A DNA stretch of 64,000 nucleotides from Portulaca oleracea (Eukaryota; Streptophyta; Magnoliopsida; Caryophyllales; Portulacaceae): positions 19,299,867 to 19,363,866 of the forward strand of contig CM055882.1 of the NCBI GenBank assembly GCA_029582165.1, written 5' to 3'. Shown here in pieces: positions 23,102 to 34,500 of the stretch. The position numbers and the translations under genes are program-made. Under the pieces are notes generated by a model. The model worked only from the letters and a program-made list of their open reading frames with translations, searched no databases and was not told the origin of the DNA. How positions within the stretch are numbered: position 1 is the stretch's first letter; every line of letters starts with the position of its first letter.

Positions 23102-26100
23102 CTAAATAACACATATATATTATACCTATACTCATTCATTCGTAAAAAGGAAAAGCATGGTCATTCTTGCTCGTGTACATGTGTATATATATGTGTGCAT
23201 GCGCACATCACATGTGCACACATCGTATATGTGAGATTTTGAAAGACATGATTTGTTAGAGTTAGGTTTAACTTGACTCTAATAGAGGTTCGCAAGTGCC
23301 ATAATTATAATTAACGAATTAACTTTTTTTTTTTTGAGAGCATTGATTACAACAAATTAATAAAGACATCATAATGAGTATACTTGGTTTAAGGTACATT
23401 AAGCATTGATAGGTAATGATAGGAGTCTTATCCCAAGACACCTTGTAAGTGTGTTACGCTTCCTCAAATTAGTATTTTTAATGATTTTCACATCAACTTT
23501 TTTAATAGTAAATATTAATATTCAATTTTAAGAAGCTTAGGATGCATCCGCTACTTCAATGAACACAAATTATACCATAATCAAAACAATCCCGTTCGTT
23601 AGGCTTAATATTAAGCGTTTTTTTTAAGTATAAAAATAACATATAAAAGTATAAATTTATGAAATTTAGATATAATATATAGTTATAGAATTCAATCATA
23701 TCATTTTACTTCAACATAATATATTATTTAGGACAAAACTTTTAAAAGATGTCTTACCCCAATATTCGTAACATTTTCGTAAATATTTTAATGGATGATG
23801 GGATACACCTATTAGCGATTGTAATGAGGCAATGTGATATAAAATATTATTTTATTATATAGCTAGACCAAAAGAAAAGAAAAATTAATGTAAACAAATT
23901 ATATCAATTACTCGCACATTTTCTCTCTTTTTTCTCTTCTAGCATCCTCACCTTTGTCACTTTCAAGTACACTAACATTTTTTCCCCTCTCTTCTAACCA
24001 CGTTGAAATCCTTGACATGGTGTACTTGTATCTTTTTGTATTTCATTGGGTTTTTTTTGCATTTTGGACCCCAAACTTTAGGGGTATTTATATTCTGAAC
24101 CCTTGGTTTCAACATTAAATTTTTAGACCCTAAAGTTTTTAGGCTGAATAAAAAAGGACCTTAAAGTTTGTGGGCTAAAGAAAAAGACCCCTGTCTCATT
24201 CTTTGTTTTCCTCCCATGTTTGAATTTATCTCCAAATTGACGTCAAACTTTAGGAATATGGTTAAAACTGATGTTGAAGGTATAATACAACTCTCTTATT
24301 CATGTCGGGGCTACTTAGACCTCTGAGTACATGGTTTTAAGTAACTCCAACATGAATAAAAGAGGTTTATTATAATTTTAATATCAGTTTTAACCTCAGT
24401 CTTGAAGTTTGATGTCATTCAGGAGAGAAATTCATACATGGAAATAAAAAGAAAAATGGGAATTGAGTTTTTTTTTTTTCAGCTCACAAACTTTAGGGTC
24501 ATTTTTTTCATCTTACAAACTTTAGGGTCCAAAAAGTTAACGTTGAAAACCAAGGATTCAGAATATAAATACCCCTAAAATTGGGGGTCCAAAATACAAA
24601 AAAAACCCATTCATCCATCAAAGCCAACCCATATTTTTTTAATGATTAACTAATAGCGTTGAATGTGTGATAGTATCTTTTTGTTGGTGCCTTAATTGGT
24701 GGTAGGTTTTACTGTCTTTTCGTATCCTTGACCTAATGTTGGTGCCTAGCTTTGGGGTAGGTGATGAGAGGTACCTCAGCTCTATATCCCATTCATTCAT
24801 CACAAGCCCATGTTTTTTTAATGACTGAATTAATAGCAGTTATTGCTATGATAGTGATTCTGACCAACTGACCAAGGATAGTTAGGGCTTTTGTGGTGCC
24901 TCACATCACCAACAATTTAAAGTATCGCCATGACACTAAGCTAAAGCAATGCATAAATGCTATATCTATGCATGTTTTGTTATAAAACTAAATACATGCA
25001 TGCTTCTTCAAATCTAGTCCATCCTTAGCACAAAAAATAACCGAAAAATGAAGAAAAGCCAAAACAAAAATTCATTTAAATAATTAAATGTAGAAGATAT
25101 GTACATCTAGTAGGTCCTTCGTGTTTCTAATCATCCATCTACTTTTTTTTTTTTTTTTGAAAATACAATATGTTATAAATATTAGTCTTTTTTAAGATGA
25201 ATAAAAAAGTACTAAAAATATATGCATAATTTATGCCATAAAATAAAAACTTTCTGTATAACATGATATGATGGTAATATTAGTATATATGCTTTAAATA
25301 ATCAAAATATGAACAATACAAGAATTGACATGAAATAATTATTTTGTAAAGAATATTACTCGTTGTAATATTGTTTTAGTTATGGATAAATGAGTGGTCA
25401 ATTAAGTTGTCATTCTCACACCTAACATTATGAGTCATTGATTAGCTCTTTGTATATATAAATGTAGGTCGTTGAAGATAACAAAATGATCAATTCAATT
25501 ACTATTCCTTCGCTTACTTAATTCTGACTACGCAAACACCTAAATAAGAAAGGAGTGGAGAAAAGTAGAAAAGAATTGAAGATTTAAATGTCATGGCATG
25601 CATGCACCTTAAACTTGACTAAATTTTTCATCGACAGAGCCCTAGTCGTAGTAGTGGCAGTAATATCAAAAAATTACTCGGAGATACTCTAACTTTTGGT
25701 GAAATGTTTTTTCAGGTACCCCAATTTTTCAAAACTAATTTTGGGTACCCTTACTTTTTGGGTTAGAAATTATTAGGTACTTTTTCGCTCATCAATTTAG
25801 TTAAGTGATCGAAATACCCTTGTTCTTCCTTTTTTAAAGAAATATCCTTAAATAAGAAAAATAAGGGTATTTCGGTCACTTAATAAAATTGATGGCTGAA
25901 ATAACACCAAATAATTACTAACTCAAAAAGTAAGGGTACCTCAAAATGAGTTTTGAAAAATTGGATACCAAAAATAGTTTTCTCAAATATTGAGGTATAC
26001 CTCCCAGTAATTTTTTGCAGTAATATGATACGTGCACTTTCGTTCAACTTTTCCAATTAACTTCGATGGCATTAATATTCTACCTGTATTTTAACCTTTT

Positions 26101-29100
26101 AAATTCTATCCTCACTAATGAATAAATAAAAAGTGCTTATATATTGAGACAGTTTAATTGAAGTTTACAAGATAAGGCCTCTAGCCTTGTATTAATCAGA
26201 TGATATTTTGCTTTTTCTATTGAATATTTTGCTTTTTCTAGATTATTATTCTTTTAAAATAGTGTTGGAATTGTATTAGCTGTTGTGTCTGTGCATAAGA
26301 ATAATGTCAGCATTACGATAAAAAAAAGCAAAAATAAAGATATTAAGAATAATAAGAAAAAGGACCATAAGATGACTGTTGAGTTGAGAAATAGCAAAAT
26401 AATAAACATCTTATATAAGATTGTTCTTAATTATCTTGCATCTCATCTAAATCACTCACAAAGTTAAATGTAAATATATTTAAATCATTATAAAGGTATA
26501 TTTCATCACTTTGAGGGTTATTATAACCTATAAACAATATAAAAAATATTTATTTGTTTATATTTTCTCATAAATATTAAACTATGCATAAAATGTGCAT
26601 TTTCTAGTATAATTAATAAAATCAGCTATTATTTATATTTTTTTGACTAAGCTAATGAGCAGTATACTCTTATAGTTGATAAATATACATAATTATTAAA
26701 GAAAATTTATTAAAAGTCAATAAAATATGAAATATCGACAATTCAAGATGATCATTAACCGTCTTGAGTCAACATGTATATCATTGTCCAAAGAAATAAA
26801 TAAAGACTTCTTTTTTTACCATAATAGTGTAAATAAAATGAGAGGATTAGGTTGAACTTGAAGGTTTTCTTTGTTTTTCCTTGTAGCTTTTTTTCCTCTA
26901 AATAATCAAACATACAGTACCATACACGATATTTTGTCTTTTTTTTTTGTCCTCGCAAATTATATGAGAATGAAATCATTTATTTAAACACTTGTCACAA
27001 AAATTAATAATGAGATATCATGCATGTTGAGATTTTTCAGCACACTATACAATGATCAAATGGATTATTATTTTCTTTTTTGTGCATGGTAAGTTCTGGA
27101 TGTAGATAAATTAATATAGTGAGATAGAAGGGCGGTGTGGACAGGGACGAAGTCAGGGCTTCACATTAGGGGGGGCAAAAATACATTTGGAGAGGGGGGC
27201 AAGAGTCAAACCCATGATCTCAACAACAACCAAGTTAAAGTTTTACCAATTTAGCCAATAAAGAAATATGATTGAAACTTTGGCTTCATAGTATTAATTT
27301 TCAAAAGTTCATGGGGGGCAATGGCCCTTCCTTGCTTTGCCCATGCTCCGTCTCTGGGTGTGGATAACGTGGATAAATGCAGATAGTATAGATATTACCC
27401 CAAAAAAAAAAGAGTGACGCAAAGATTTGCAGTATAAGTATTACTATTTATTATGCCCTCGTATTCTTTTAATAGCCATTATTAGCAAGAAAACATTAAG
27501 AAAAAGGAGTTGATTAATTAGGTAGAAAGAAAATTAAAGAGTGAACTTACTTGGTGGGGACAGGGTACTCAGGGAAGAATTTAGCAAGAATGTCACAAAC
27601 TTGTCCTCGATGAAGGACACTTTCTGCACAAAGATATCTCCCACAAGCAGAAGGAGTCTCATAGACGAGAATGTGTGCCAATGCGACATCCCTAACATGA
27701 ACATAGGCTTGCACTGAGTTTGCATATGTCTTGGCTGAACCAGTCAAGTACTTTAGTATATGTATGGTGCTGGCATTCACACTTGACTGTAAAACTGGTC
27801 CCAATACCAGCACTGGACACACCACCACCAAATCCACCCCTCTTTCCTCTGCTTCCTCCCATGCCGCTTGCTCCGCCACCGCCTTCCCGTAACAGTACCA
27901 GTTCTGCGTACAAATATTCCTTTCATTGTTGTTTAATCATTCATGTTAGAGTATAAAACCATTCTTGGGGCTTCAACCATCAGCTTAAGCTTTTGGTTGA
28001 GATGGTTCCATATGGTATCAGAGTCAAACCTGAACAAAAGGTCTCAGGTTCGAATCTCAGCACCCCCCATATTCAATTGCGCAAGGTAAAAGGGGCCTTT
28101 GCAGCATTCACGCTTCAAGCCCAAAGGGCATTCGCGTGACGGGGCATGTTAGAGTATAAAACCATTCTGGGGTTTCAACAATCAGCTTAAGCTTTTGGTT
28201 GAGATGGTTCCATAATACCTATAATCATTTGCAATCATTTTTGATCGTTCGATCTCCATTATTGTTCAAATGAATATATACGTACAAGATGAATATTGTT
28301 GATAGAGCCTTAATTATCAGATAGACCAAGCTCTTGAGAAGGAAAATTTGCACATACCCCCTTCACATTTATGACATTCATACTTTTAACTTGGATTTTT
28401 TTTGAGAAGTAAACGTGTGAATCGCAATAATATTTATTTGCTAAATTTACAACAATTTTAGCAAAAAAGTTTATCACAAATCACACCTTCGTTAGAAAGG
28501 TTGTTAAATTTACCGAAAAGGTTGCGAAATTAAATTGATTCAAAGGTGGGGGAGGTAAATATTAACTTTGCTCAATGTTGAATTTATAAATGTGATAAAC
28601 CTGATAAAGGATATATACAAGTTTTCCTCATATATACGATTGCATTTGTTATCTTTTTCTCTCCTAAATCCTCCTAGTCTTGTTTGTGTGTGTAGTATGA
28701 GTCTGATCAATGAAAAATGTGTACAAGTGGATCCTTTTGCATAAATATAGAATAAAAATTGTCTCAGTGTCATTCATTTATAAACTAAATATAAATATGA
28801 TGGGGAGCAAATTAATAAAAGAAAAAGTTGTAGCATAAAAGGTAAGGTTATATAGGAGCTAGAGGGGGGAAATGAGCATGCACTGAAAGTGATTAGTACG
28901 TAATTTTCCAAAGAGGTTGGCAATGGTGACTTGCTAGCAACCCAAAGTTAGCCCACCAACCCCATGCCATTATTTGTCTTGTGTTAAAGCAAGACTAACA
29001 CAAAAACACTTTGATTTTATTTGATTATTCTTTGTACGTCAAAAGATTAGAAAACACCGTGGAAATTACAGGCCGATACAAGTTAATTGGATATAAACAT

Positions 29101-32100
29101 AAACAGGTAAACGCCAATCAATTGCAAACACTACCTACTCTTGGACTAAATTATCATTCCCTATTATAAGAGGCTAAGACCATTCAGTCAACAACGTTCT
29201 TTTGCTATAATTATATGATATGATATTAGTTAGGCTAATTAGTATCTGACTGTCTAGTCAACCGGGAGTCTGGGATTATTTAGCGTTGCTATTAATCTAT
29301 CTCTTAAACAATGGAACTCATTTTTCTTAGGGTTTTTGGCGAAAAATAATCCGAAGTCGGAGGTCATTGGATGAAAATAATCCAAACTCACTTTTTAGCT
29401 TAAAATAATCCAAACTTTTAACATATTTACTCGGACTAAATCGAAATCGATTTCTGGCGTCAGAATTTTGACTGGGTAGCCGGAACACGTGTTTCTTTAA
29501 TTGATTTTGGTTTTAAATTTATGCTGACTGGGGTCTACGTAAGCTGACCGCTCAGTATTCTGACGTCGGAAATCGATTTCGATTTAGTCCGAGTAAATAG
29601 GTTAAAAGTTTGGATTATTTTCAGCCAATGATCTCCGACTTCGAATTATTTGAACAAAAAACCCTTTTATCTTATTTACGGTTATTCTTGCCAATATCGA
29701 CCACCTCTAAAAAAAGGAGCCGGTATAGATTGGCAAAATCTTTTGCTAATTACTCTAATTATATGCAGGACTTTTCTAGCTTTAAAATAATAATCATGAA
29801 TCGAGAAATTGAACTTTCCTTGAAGGCTCAAAATTCATCGCAGATATTCGTTAATCTTCTCAATTTCTTACTGAAAGCGCAATCACAATTCTTTTTTTCT
29901 TACTTTTATCCGGTTGTTGATAGCTGCTAAGGCACCACCATTATAACTCTTAAGTAATGTTTCGTCAATATGTTAAATAGAAAAGGACAATCAAATTCGG
30001 TCTTATCAGGCCGAAACAAAAAAAATAAAATAAAATAAGGGTTTTTGGCTGAAAATAATCCAAACTTTTAACCTTTTTACTTGGACTAAACCGAAATCAA
30101 TTTACGGCGTCGAAATGCTGACTGGGCAGCCTGAGCACATGTTTCTTTAATTGATTCTGGTTTTGAATTTTTTTTTTTATTCTTATGTAGACCCCAACTC
30201 ACTTAAGCTTATAATGACATGACAATGGATTAAAAATAAAAACACTTTAACATAATAAATTTAGTCTTCCAACCCTAAAAATTTTGATGAGAGAAGAAAC
30301 GCGTGCTCAAAAATATAAGTTTAAGTGAGTTGGGGTCTACATACGCCTTAAAAAAAACATTCAAAACCAAAATCAATTAAAGAAACACGTGCTCAAGCTG
30401 CCCAGTCAGCATTCTAACGCCAGAAATCAATTTCGGTTCAGTCCAAGAAAATATGTTAAAAGTTTGGATTATTTTCAGCAAAAAAATGAGTTTGGATTAT
30501 TTTCCGCCAATGACCTCCGAATTTGGATTATTTTAAGCCAAAAACCTATAAAATAATGAGTATATATAACTCCTTTCCCCACTATTTTCGTTTAAAATTA
30601 TACTAGAATGTTACTCTTTATAACTCCTACAAACCAAAATAACAAATTCATTTAAAATCGATTTAATAGTCCACAAAAGTGTCTATGTTGGAATTGCTTG
30701 TGAAAGTCTTTGGTGTGAATCATGTAATTGTCATAAAAAAACAAAAACTCAAAACAACCAATCACCGTCATTATTTTAAAAATAAAGTTAAAACCAAACA
30801 TGCCAAAACTTTTACGTATATATTATACAAATAATTTTTTTTTTGAAACAAATAATTAAGCTTAAGTTACCCAGAGATTGGTGTTCAATCTTAAGGAGAT
30901 CCTTTTCACACTATAATGTTGGCAACGAAAAGAATCAGTGATTGAAGGTTTCTTTCCTAAAAATCTGATCAATTAAAAAATGATATTTGCAAATCAACAA
31001 TGACATTAAATTCACATAAACTATACATTAATTAATCTAATTACATATACCGTTTTAATAATGCATTTTTCTTTCTAGAATCATATATACATATTTCAAA
31101 AAGACGATCATAAATAATAACTTTGCATGGAAAGGACATATGATATGAAGCATAATTAGTAACAACTAACAAGTGAACATAAAATGGAGTGTATAGAAAA
31201 AAAAAAAACCTTGGTGTTTTTGCAGTAGTCAAGATCACTCCAACAAGACTCGTCCACCACTTTGTTAGGGTCCCGGTTAGGGTCCATGTAGACAGCTCCT
31301 ATGGATGACGTAAACACCACACGTCTCACCTTTGCCTCTGCTGCTGCTATTATCACATTCTTCGTCCCAATCACTGCAGGATCCACCATTTGCTCCTATT
31401 TTTTTGAGGAAAATTGAGAAAAAAAACAAAATTAAACAAACGAAATTATGGCTATTTATTTTTACTGGTGCAAAAAAACTATTGCTATTGTAATGACTAA
31501 TTTATGAATTAAAATAATGTCAATAAATATTTAATCAATGTTTAAAATGTAAGAATTTCTTCCTCTATTTCCTTTTAAAGTATTGTTTGGATTTTGTAGT
31601 ACAAACCTTAATTGTTAATATGTTAATTTGTATAATGATTCGTTACATATAATTGATATGATTAATTTTGTAATAAAAAGTACTATAAAAATAATATAAT
31701 ATTGTGTAAAAAATATTACATGAAATTATTCATTAAAAATGAACCTATAAAAATAGAAAATATAAATAAAAAAGGAGTAGCTTCAAGGAAAATGATAAAT
31801 GAGAAGTTTGCAAATTCGCAAATTCTAATATAAGACGGTTTCACATAAATTTTTCGTGAAATATATTTCTCACAGGATGACTTTTTTAATATTTTACTAT
31901 GACTAATTATTAGTGATATTGGAACGACTTTTTAACACGAATGTGACTAATAATGTATCAAGAGGTGACTTTTACCAGAGTCAGCTCAAAGAAGCTATTA
32001 ATCACTCCTGTACTTATAAATAATCACAAACAATTATACAACTTACAATAAATTTATGGTAAGACGACGGTCTTGCATAAGAATTACTGTTACAAATTAC

Positions 32101-34500
32101 AGGCAAGGTAGCTTTCACCGACCACTTGTCTTAATGAAAAGGAGAAGTTGCTCCATATAAAATTAACCAAATTAAAATGATATGATTTTTGGTCAAAACA
32201 TCTTTTAAGTGTCTTACCCAATTAATTAAATTAAATTATTATATATTAATATGAACATGATAAATAATATGGTTGAATTTTATAACTATAATAGCGCACA
32301 AAAATTACATAAAGTTATTCTTTTAGCTGTTATTTTTATATTTCAAAAAGAAACACATAACATAGTTTAACAAAAGGGGTCTTTGAGATCTGTACGTCCT
32401 AGGAAAATTTAAAGACTTTAATTTAATTAACTATGTTAAATTTATATTTAGAATGCTTCAAGCTTAAGATCACTAACACATATAAAATTAAGGACCACAA
32501 AAATCAGGACTAGTAGTGGAAATAAGTCCAGACAATGTTTGTAAAATAACTCAACTTGAAAAAAGAGCTCGAGCTCATCACACAACCAAGTCAAGGAGAG
32601 TTGCTCCTATGGAAGCTTGACTTGACTTGTGTGGTTTGTAATGCTCAATTATATGTGACTTGTTTATATAATTTCAAGAATTAAATTACTCCATTCACAT
32701 ATATAAATAACCACTTATATCTTTTGGTAAATCATTCATTTATATATTGTATATATATAACTCATGGCAATAAATTATATCATTATTGTTGTAAAATTAC
32801 TTTTGTTTTTCATCATGCAACTGTTCTTTCATCTTATAGCTAATTTTCAACCTAGTGTTATCGTTTGGTTCAGCCATAAATCTTCAATTTTATATTATAT
32901 TTCTTATTTTGAGATTTACACTTTATTTGATCAATATGTATGTAGGTCAACAAAAATTGAGTGACAACCAACAAAGTATAAGCTCATAACTCACGATGGC
33001 TCGGGAGCTTTGGTGAGCTCGAGTCACAAGTCTAACTTTTTAAGCTAGTCAATTAGCATTCTAACCTAGCCCAGAAAATAGCTTACGAACCGACCCTTGA
33101 GTCGTTTTAAGCTCGAACTCGATTCTGCTTGGCTTGGCACCATTCCCAAGATCTTATAGGCTTGTTGAAAATGATATTCAATTTGATAGGAAGTTCTGTT
33201 GGGGAGATCCAAGGCGAAGCCCACTTCAACCAAGGCCCATGGTACACAAGTTAAGTGAGGTTCTATCTTAAAACCAATTGGTGTTAAGAGGAGTAGCCCA
33301 CTTGACTTATATACCATGTCCTTTCTCTTTAGTTTTCCGATGTGGGACATTCACTCATGGATGAATCCCAACGAGTTCCTTACCCAAGGGACGAAGCTAC
33401 ATGTTAGCTGAATCGAGCCACGACCCATCGGTGTTTGTCTCATTATATATATTTTTAAACTTATAGTGTTATGATATGAAATAAGTGAAATATATACTCA
33501 TCAAAAATAAAATAATATATGTGAAGTATATTAAATTTTTAGCATTATGGTTCTAGCTAGTCTCTCCTCAACTACAAAATCTAACTAGCCATCATCAGGT
33601 AATCAGTTGGAAGAACTTTATTTCTCCCTTAATGTAGAGACACAAAATGTACTTAAATTCCTCAAATCCACAATAATCTAGTTTTCAGCACAAAGAGAAT
33701 TTCACTTGTTTTCCCTATCTTGAATTCATAATTTTTTATTAAAAGAAAAAAAAAGAAAGGAAAAAGAGCATGAAGTTACGTACAGGGTCATCAGTGACAG
33801 GAGAAGCAGTGTGGAAAACACCATGACAACCACTTATGGCAGCTTTAAGCCCCTCATAATCAAGAAGATCAGCTTTGCACATTATCAATCTCTCCTTTGC
33901 CCCTTCTAGCTCCCACAAATGTGCATTCTTTGGATCCTCTGCATATAATACATCATAATTATATGACTCTTTTAATTTCATTTCAGTAAATTTCATTAGT
34001 TATCATAACAATAAAACACTATCATAACTGTATAGTAAATGAGAAACAACGTATGATCAACTATGTTCCCTCAATTTCATATTAATTGTCGTCTTTGAAA
34101 ATTATACAATCAAATTTCAAAATTTTCGACCATAAATTTCTTAATATATACAATGAATTGTTATATGAGATTACCACCATTATATTTATAACAAAAAATA
34201 TTATAAAAAAAATATAATATTGCAATTGTAAATAACATATTATATAAAAAAATTACTGTTTAAAAAATGACATTGAAGATTGGGAAAGGCAAAATTATGA
34301 CAATAAGCATGGAATTGAAGGAAGAGAGTAATAAACATTATAATTAAATTATGCCACTTGCCTGGATTTCTAGCAGTCCCTTTAACTGTATATCCTCTTT
34401 CAAGGAGGAGTTTGACGATCCATGAGGCAATAAACCCACCAGCTCCGGTTACACATACCACCTGCCCGTTCCCTGCTGTGGATGTGTTGTCCGAGGGCAT
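22912..34500 (-). CDS. CCR: Cinnamoyl-CoA reductase, five exons, complete
   Basis: Joining 34500-34362, 33938-33784, 31395-31210, 27903-27551 and 23101-22912 gives 1023 nt, 340 residues plus TAA, the usual CCR length. CCR (EC 1.2.1.44) uses NADPH in the cytosol to reduce feruloyl-, p-coumaroyl- and related CoA esters to aldehydes, the entry step to monolignols. Visible motifs are [11 protein letters not shown] (Rossmann loop, residues 17-27), R44-x5-K50 (NADP 2'-phosphate selectivity), TSSIGAVY with Ser129, and NWYCYGK at 161-167 holding the YxxxK pair Tyr163/Lys167. HILK at 208-211 supplies the His and Lys reported as CCR substrate-binding residues. All exon phases agree. Introns 2-4 start GT and end AG; intron 1 starts GC. 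No stop or frameshift is present, so it looks functional. CCR-like paralogues share the fold, but the exact NWYCYGK motif favours true CCR. Confidence 0.95.
23172..23208. other. Alternating purine-pyrimidine tract in CCR intron 4
   Basis: Thirty-seven consecutive bases alternate strictly between pyrimidine and purine and include TGTGCATGCGCACA. This composition can adopt Z-DNA under negative supercoiling. It lies about 70 bp inside the 3' end of intron 4. Confidence 0.6.
24048..24607. mobile_element. Foldback MITE in CCR intron 4 (560 bp)
   Basis: The outer arms of about 130 bp are inverted copies: left GGGTTTTTTTTGCATTTTGG, right CCAAAATACAAAAAAAACCC. Repeated CCCTAAAGTTT motifs occur in both arms. 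ATT flanks both ends and would be a 3-bp target duplication, but that is weak evidence. No coding frame is present, so the superfamily is unresolved. Confidence 0.7.
24608..24860. repeat. Local direct duplication in CCR intron 4
   Basis: Two diverged blocks of about 68 bp, starting CATTCATCCATCA near 24607 and CATTCATTCATCA near 24790, share a TTTTTTTAATGA segment, an ACTAATAGC/AATTAATAGC segment and a TGTGATAGT/TATGATAGT end. They are about 183 bp apart. Confidence 0.55.
25667..26017. mobile_element. Mutator-like MITE with 9-bp TSD in CCR intron 4
   Basis: The 351-bp element is almost entirely an inverted repeat, with ends CAAAAAATTACT and AGTAATTTTTTG. It is flanked by perfect direct repeats CAGTAATAT at 25658-25666 and 26018-26026. 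A 9-bp duplication with long inverted repeats is the mark of Mutator-like elements. Confidence 0.85.
27142..27356. mobile_element. hAT-type MITE with 8-bp TSD in CCR intron 4
   Basis: The 215-bp element has ends CAGGGACGAAGTC and GCTCCGTCTCTG, flanked by perfect 8-bp direct repeats GGTGTGGA (27134-27141 and 27357-27364). CAGGGACGGAG-type termini with 8-bp duplications are typical of plant hAT derivatives. It lies about 190 bp inside the 5' end of intron 4. Confidence 0.85.
27551..27903 (-). CDS. CCR: CCR exon 4 (NWYCYGK signature)
   Basis: The 353 nt begin exactly at NWYCYGK and encode residues 161-277 plus two bases of Lys278. Other visible segments are [63 protein letters not shown] and [10 protein letters not shown]. 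The acceptor is TTGTACGCAG. The donor is ACCAA-GTAAGT; reading through it would give a stop at once, so the splice is required. Confidence 0.93.
27944..28212 (+). mobile_element. TRIM (miniature LTR retroelement) in CCR intron 3
   Basis: Two LTRs of 67 and 66 bp (27944-28010, 28147-28212) start TGTTAGAGTATAAAACCATT and end GATGGTTCCA. Two bases after the first is TGGTATCAGAGTC (28013-28025), a Met-tRNA-type PBS. The second is preceded by GTGACGGGGCA, a plausible polypurine tract. The internal region is 136 bp and non-coding. This is the architecture of terminal-repeat retrotransposons in miniature. I could not see a target duplication. Its edge is only 39 bp from the intron 3 acceptor. Confidence 0.85.
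28345..28625. mobile_element. Foldback MITE, copy 1 of a dispersed family (CCR intron 3)
   Basis: The left end (ACCCCCTTCACATTTATGACATTC) is mirrored at the right (ATAAATGTGATAAACCTGATAAAGG). Interior blocks such as ATTTATTTGCTAAATTTACA and TTTAGCAAAAAAG are also inverted. Related sequence occurs at 56.09-56.43 kb and 61.37-61.56 kb. Confidence 0.6.
29330..29664. mobile_element. Mutator-like foldback MITE, copy 1 (CCR intron 3)
   Basis: The 335-bp element has ends GGGTTTTTGGCG and ACAAAAAACCC. Its long arms share GTTTGGATTATTTTC-type blocks (AATAATCCAAACTTTTAAC in the other arm) and CGAAATCGATTTC. It is the same family as the copy at 30.0 kb. Flanks TTTTTCTTA and TTTTATCTTA are only an imperfect duplication. 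Confidence 0.72.
30039..30546. mobile_element. Mutator-like foldback MITE, copy 2 with 9-bp TSD (CCR intron 3)
   Basis: The 508-bp element carries the same arms as the 29.3-kb copy (GGGTTTTTGGCTGAAAATAA at left, AAGCCAAAAACCT at right) plus an extra internal inverted segment containing GTAGACCCCAACTCACTTAA and its mirror. It is flanked by ATAAAATAA at 30030-30038 and 30547-30555; the duplication is exact but low in complexity. Confidence 0.78.
31210..31395 (-). CDS. CCR: CCR exon 3 (catalytic Ser)
   Basis: The 186 nt encode residues 99-160 in phase 0: [15 protein letters not shown], the [14 protein letters not shown] strand-loop with catalytic Ser129, and [15 protein letters not shown]. The acceptor is AAAATAG before GAGCAAATG. 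The donor is ACCAAG-GTTTTTTTT, unusually T-rich after the GT. Confidence 0.93.
31822..32084. mobile_element. Possible MITE in CCR intron 2
   Basis: The left end ATTCTAATATAAGACGGTTT and right end GACGGTCTTGCATAAGAAT are imperfect inverted repeats, continuing into CACATAAATTT and AAATTTATGGT. No clear target duplication was found. Confidence 0.45.
33060..33440. mobile_element. Possible LTR or TRIM fragment in CCR intron 2
   Basis: The text AAAACCAATTGGTGTTAAGA, GGAGTAGCCCA and CCGATGTGGGACATTC is of a kind I recognise from dispersed plant LTR-type repeats near promoters. Boundaries and partner repeats were not found. The minus-strand frame across it has no recognisable protein similarity. Confidence 0.35.
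33784..33938 (-). CDS. CCR: CCR exon 2
   Basis: The 155 nt complete codon 47 (G+AG = Glu) and encode residues up to Pro98, including [28 protein letters not shown] and [13 protein letters not shown]. The acceptor is TATATGCAG and the donor is CCT-GTACGT. This junction phase reproduces the RNPxDPKN segment typical of CCRs, which is why the GC donor of intron 1 was chosen. Confidence 0.93.
34062..34330. mobile_element. Stowaway-like MITE filling CCR intron 1
   Basis: The 269-bp element begins TATGTTCCCTCAATTTCATA and ends TGGAATTGAAGGAAGAGAGTA, imperfect inverted ends of the TACTCCCTCCGTTTCATATT type, bounded by TA. It is related to the element at 54,728-54,989. It makes up almost two thirds of the 423-bp intron 1 and ends about 30 bp from the GC donor. 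Confidence 0.7.
34362..34500 (-). CDS. CCR: CCR exon 1 (start, NADP-binding loop)
   Basis: Its 139 nt encode residues 1-46 plus the first base of codon 47. The ATG at 34500 gives an 11-13-residue polar leader before [15 protein letters not shown], as in other CCRs; no earlier in-frame ATG is needed. The exon ends AATCCAG and is followed by GCAAGT, which is the consensus of a GC-type donor. The only nearby GT is 4 nt further in, and using it would shift the frame. Confidence 0.93.
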
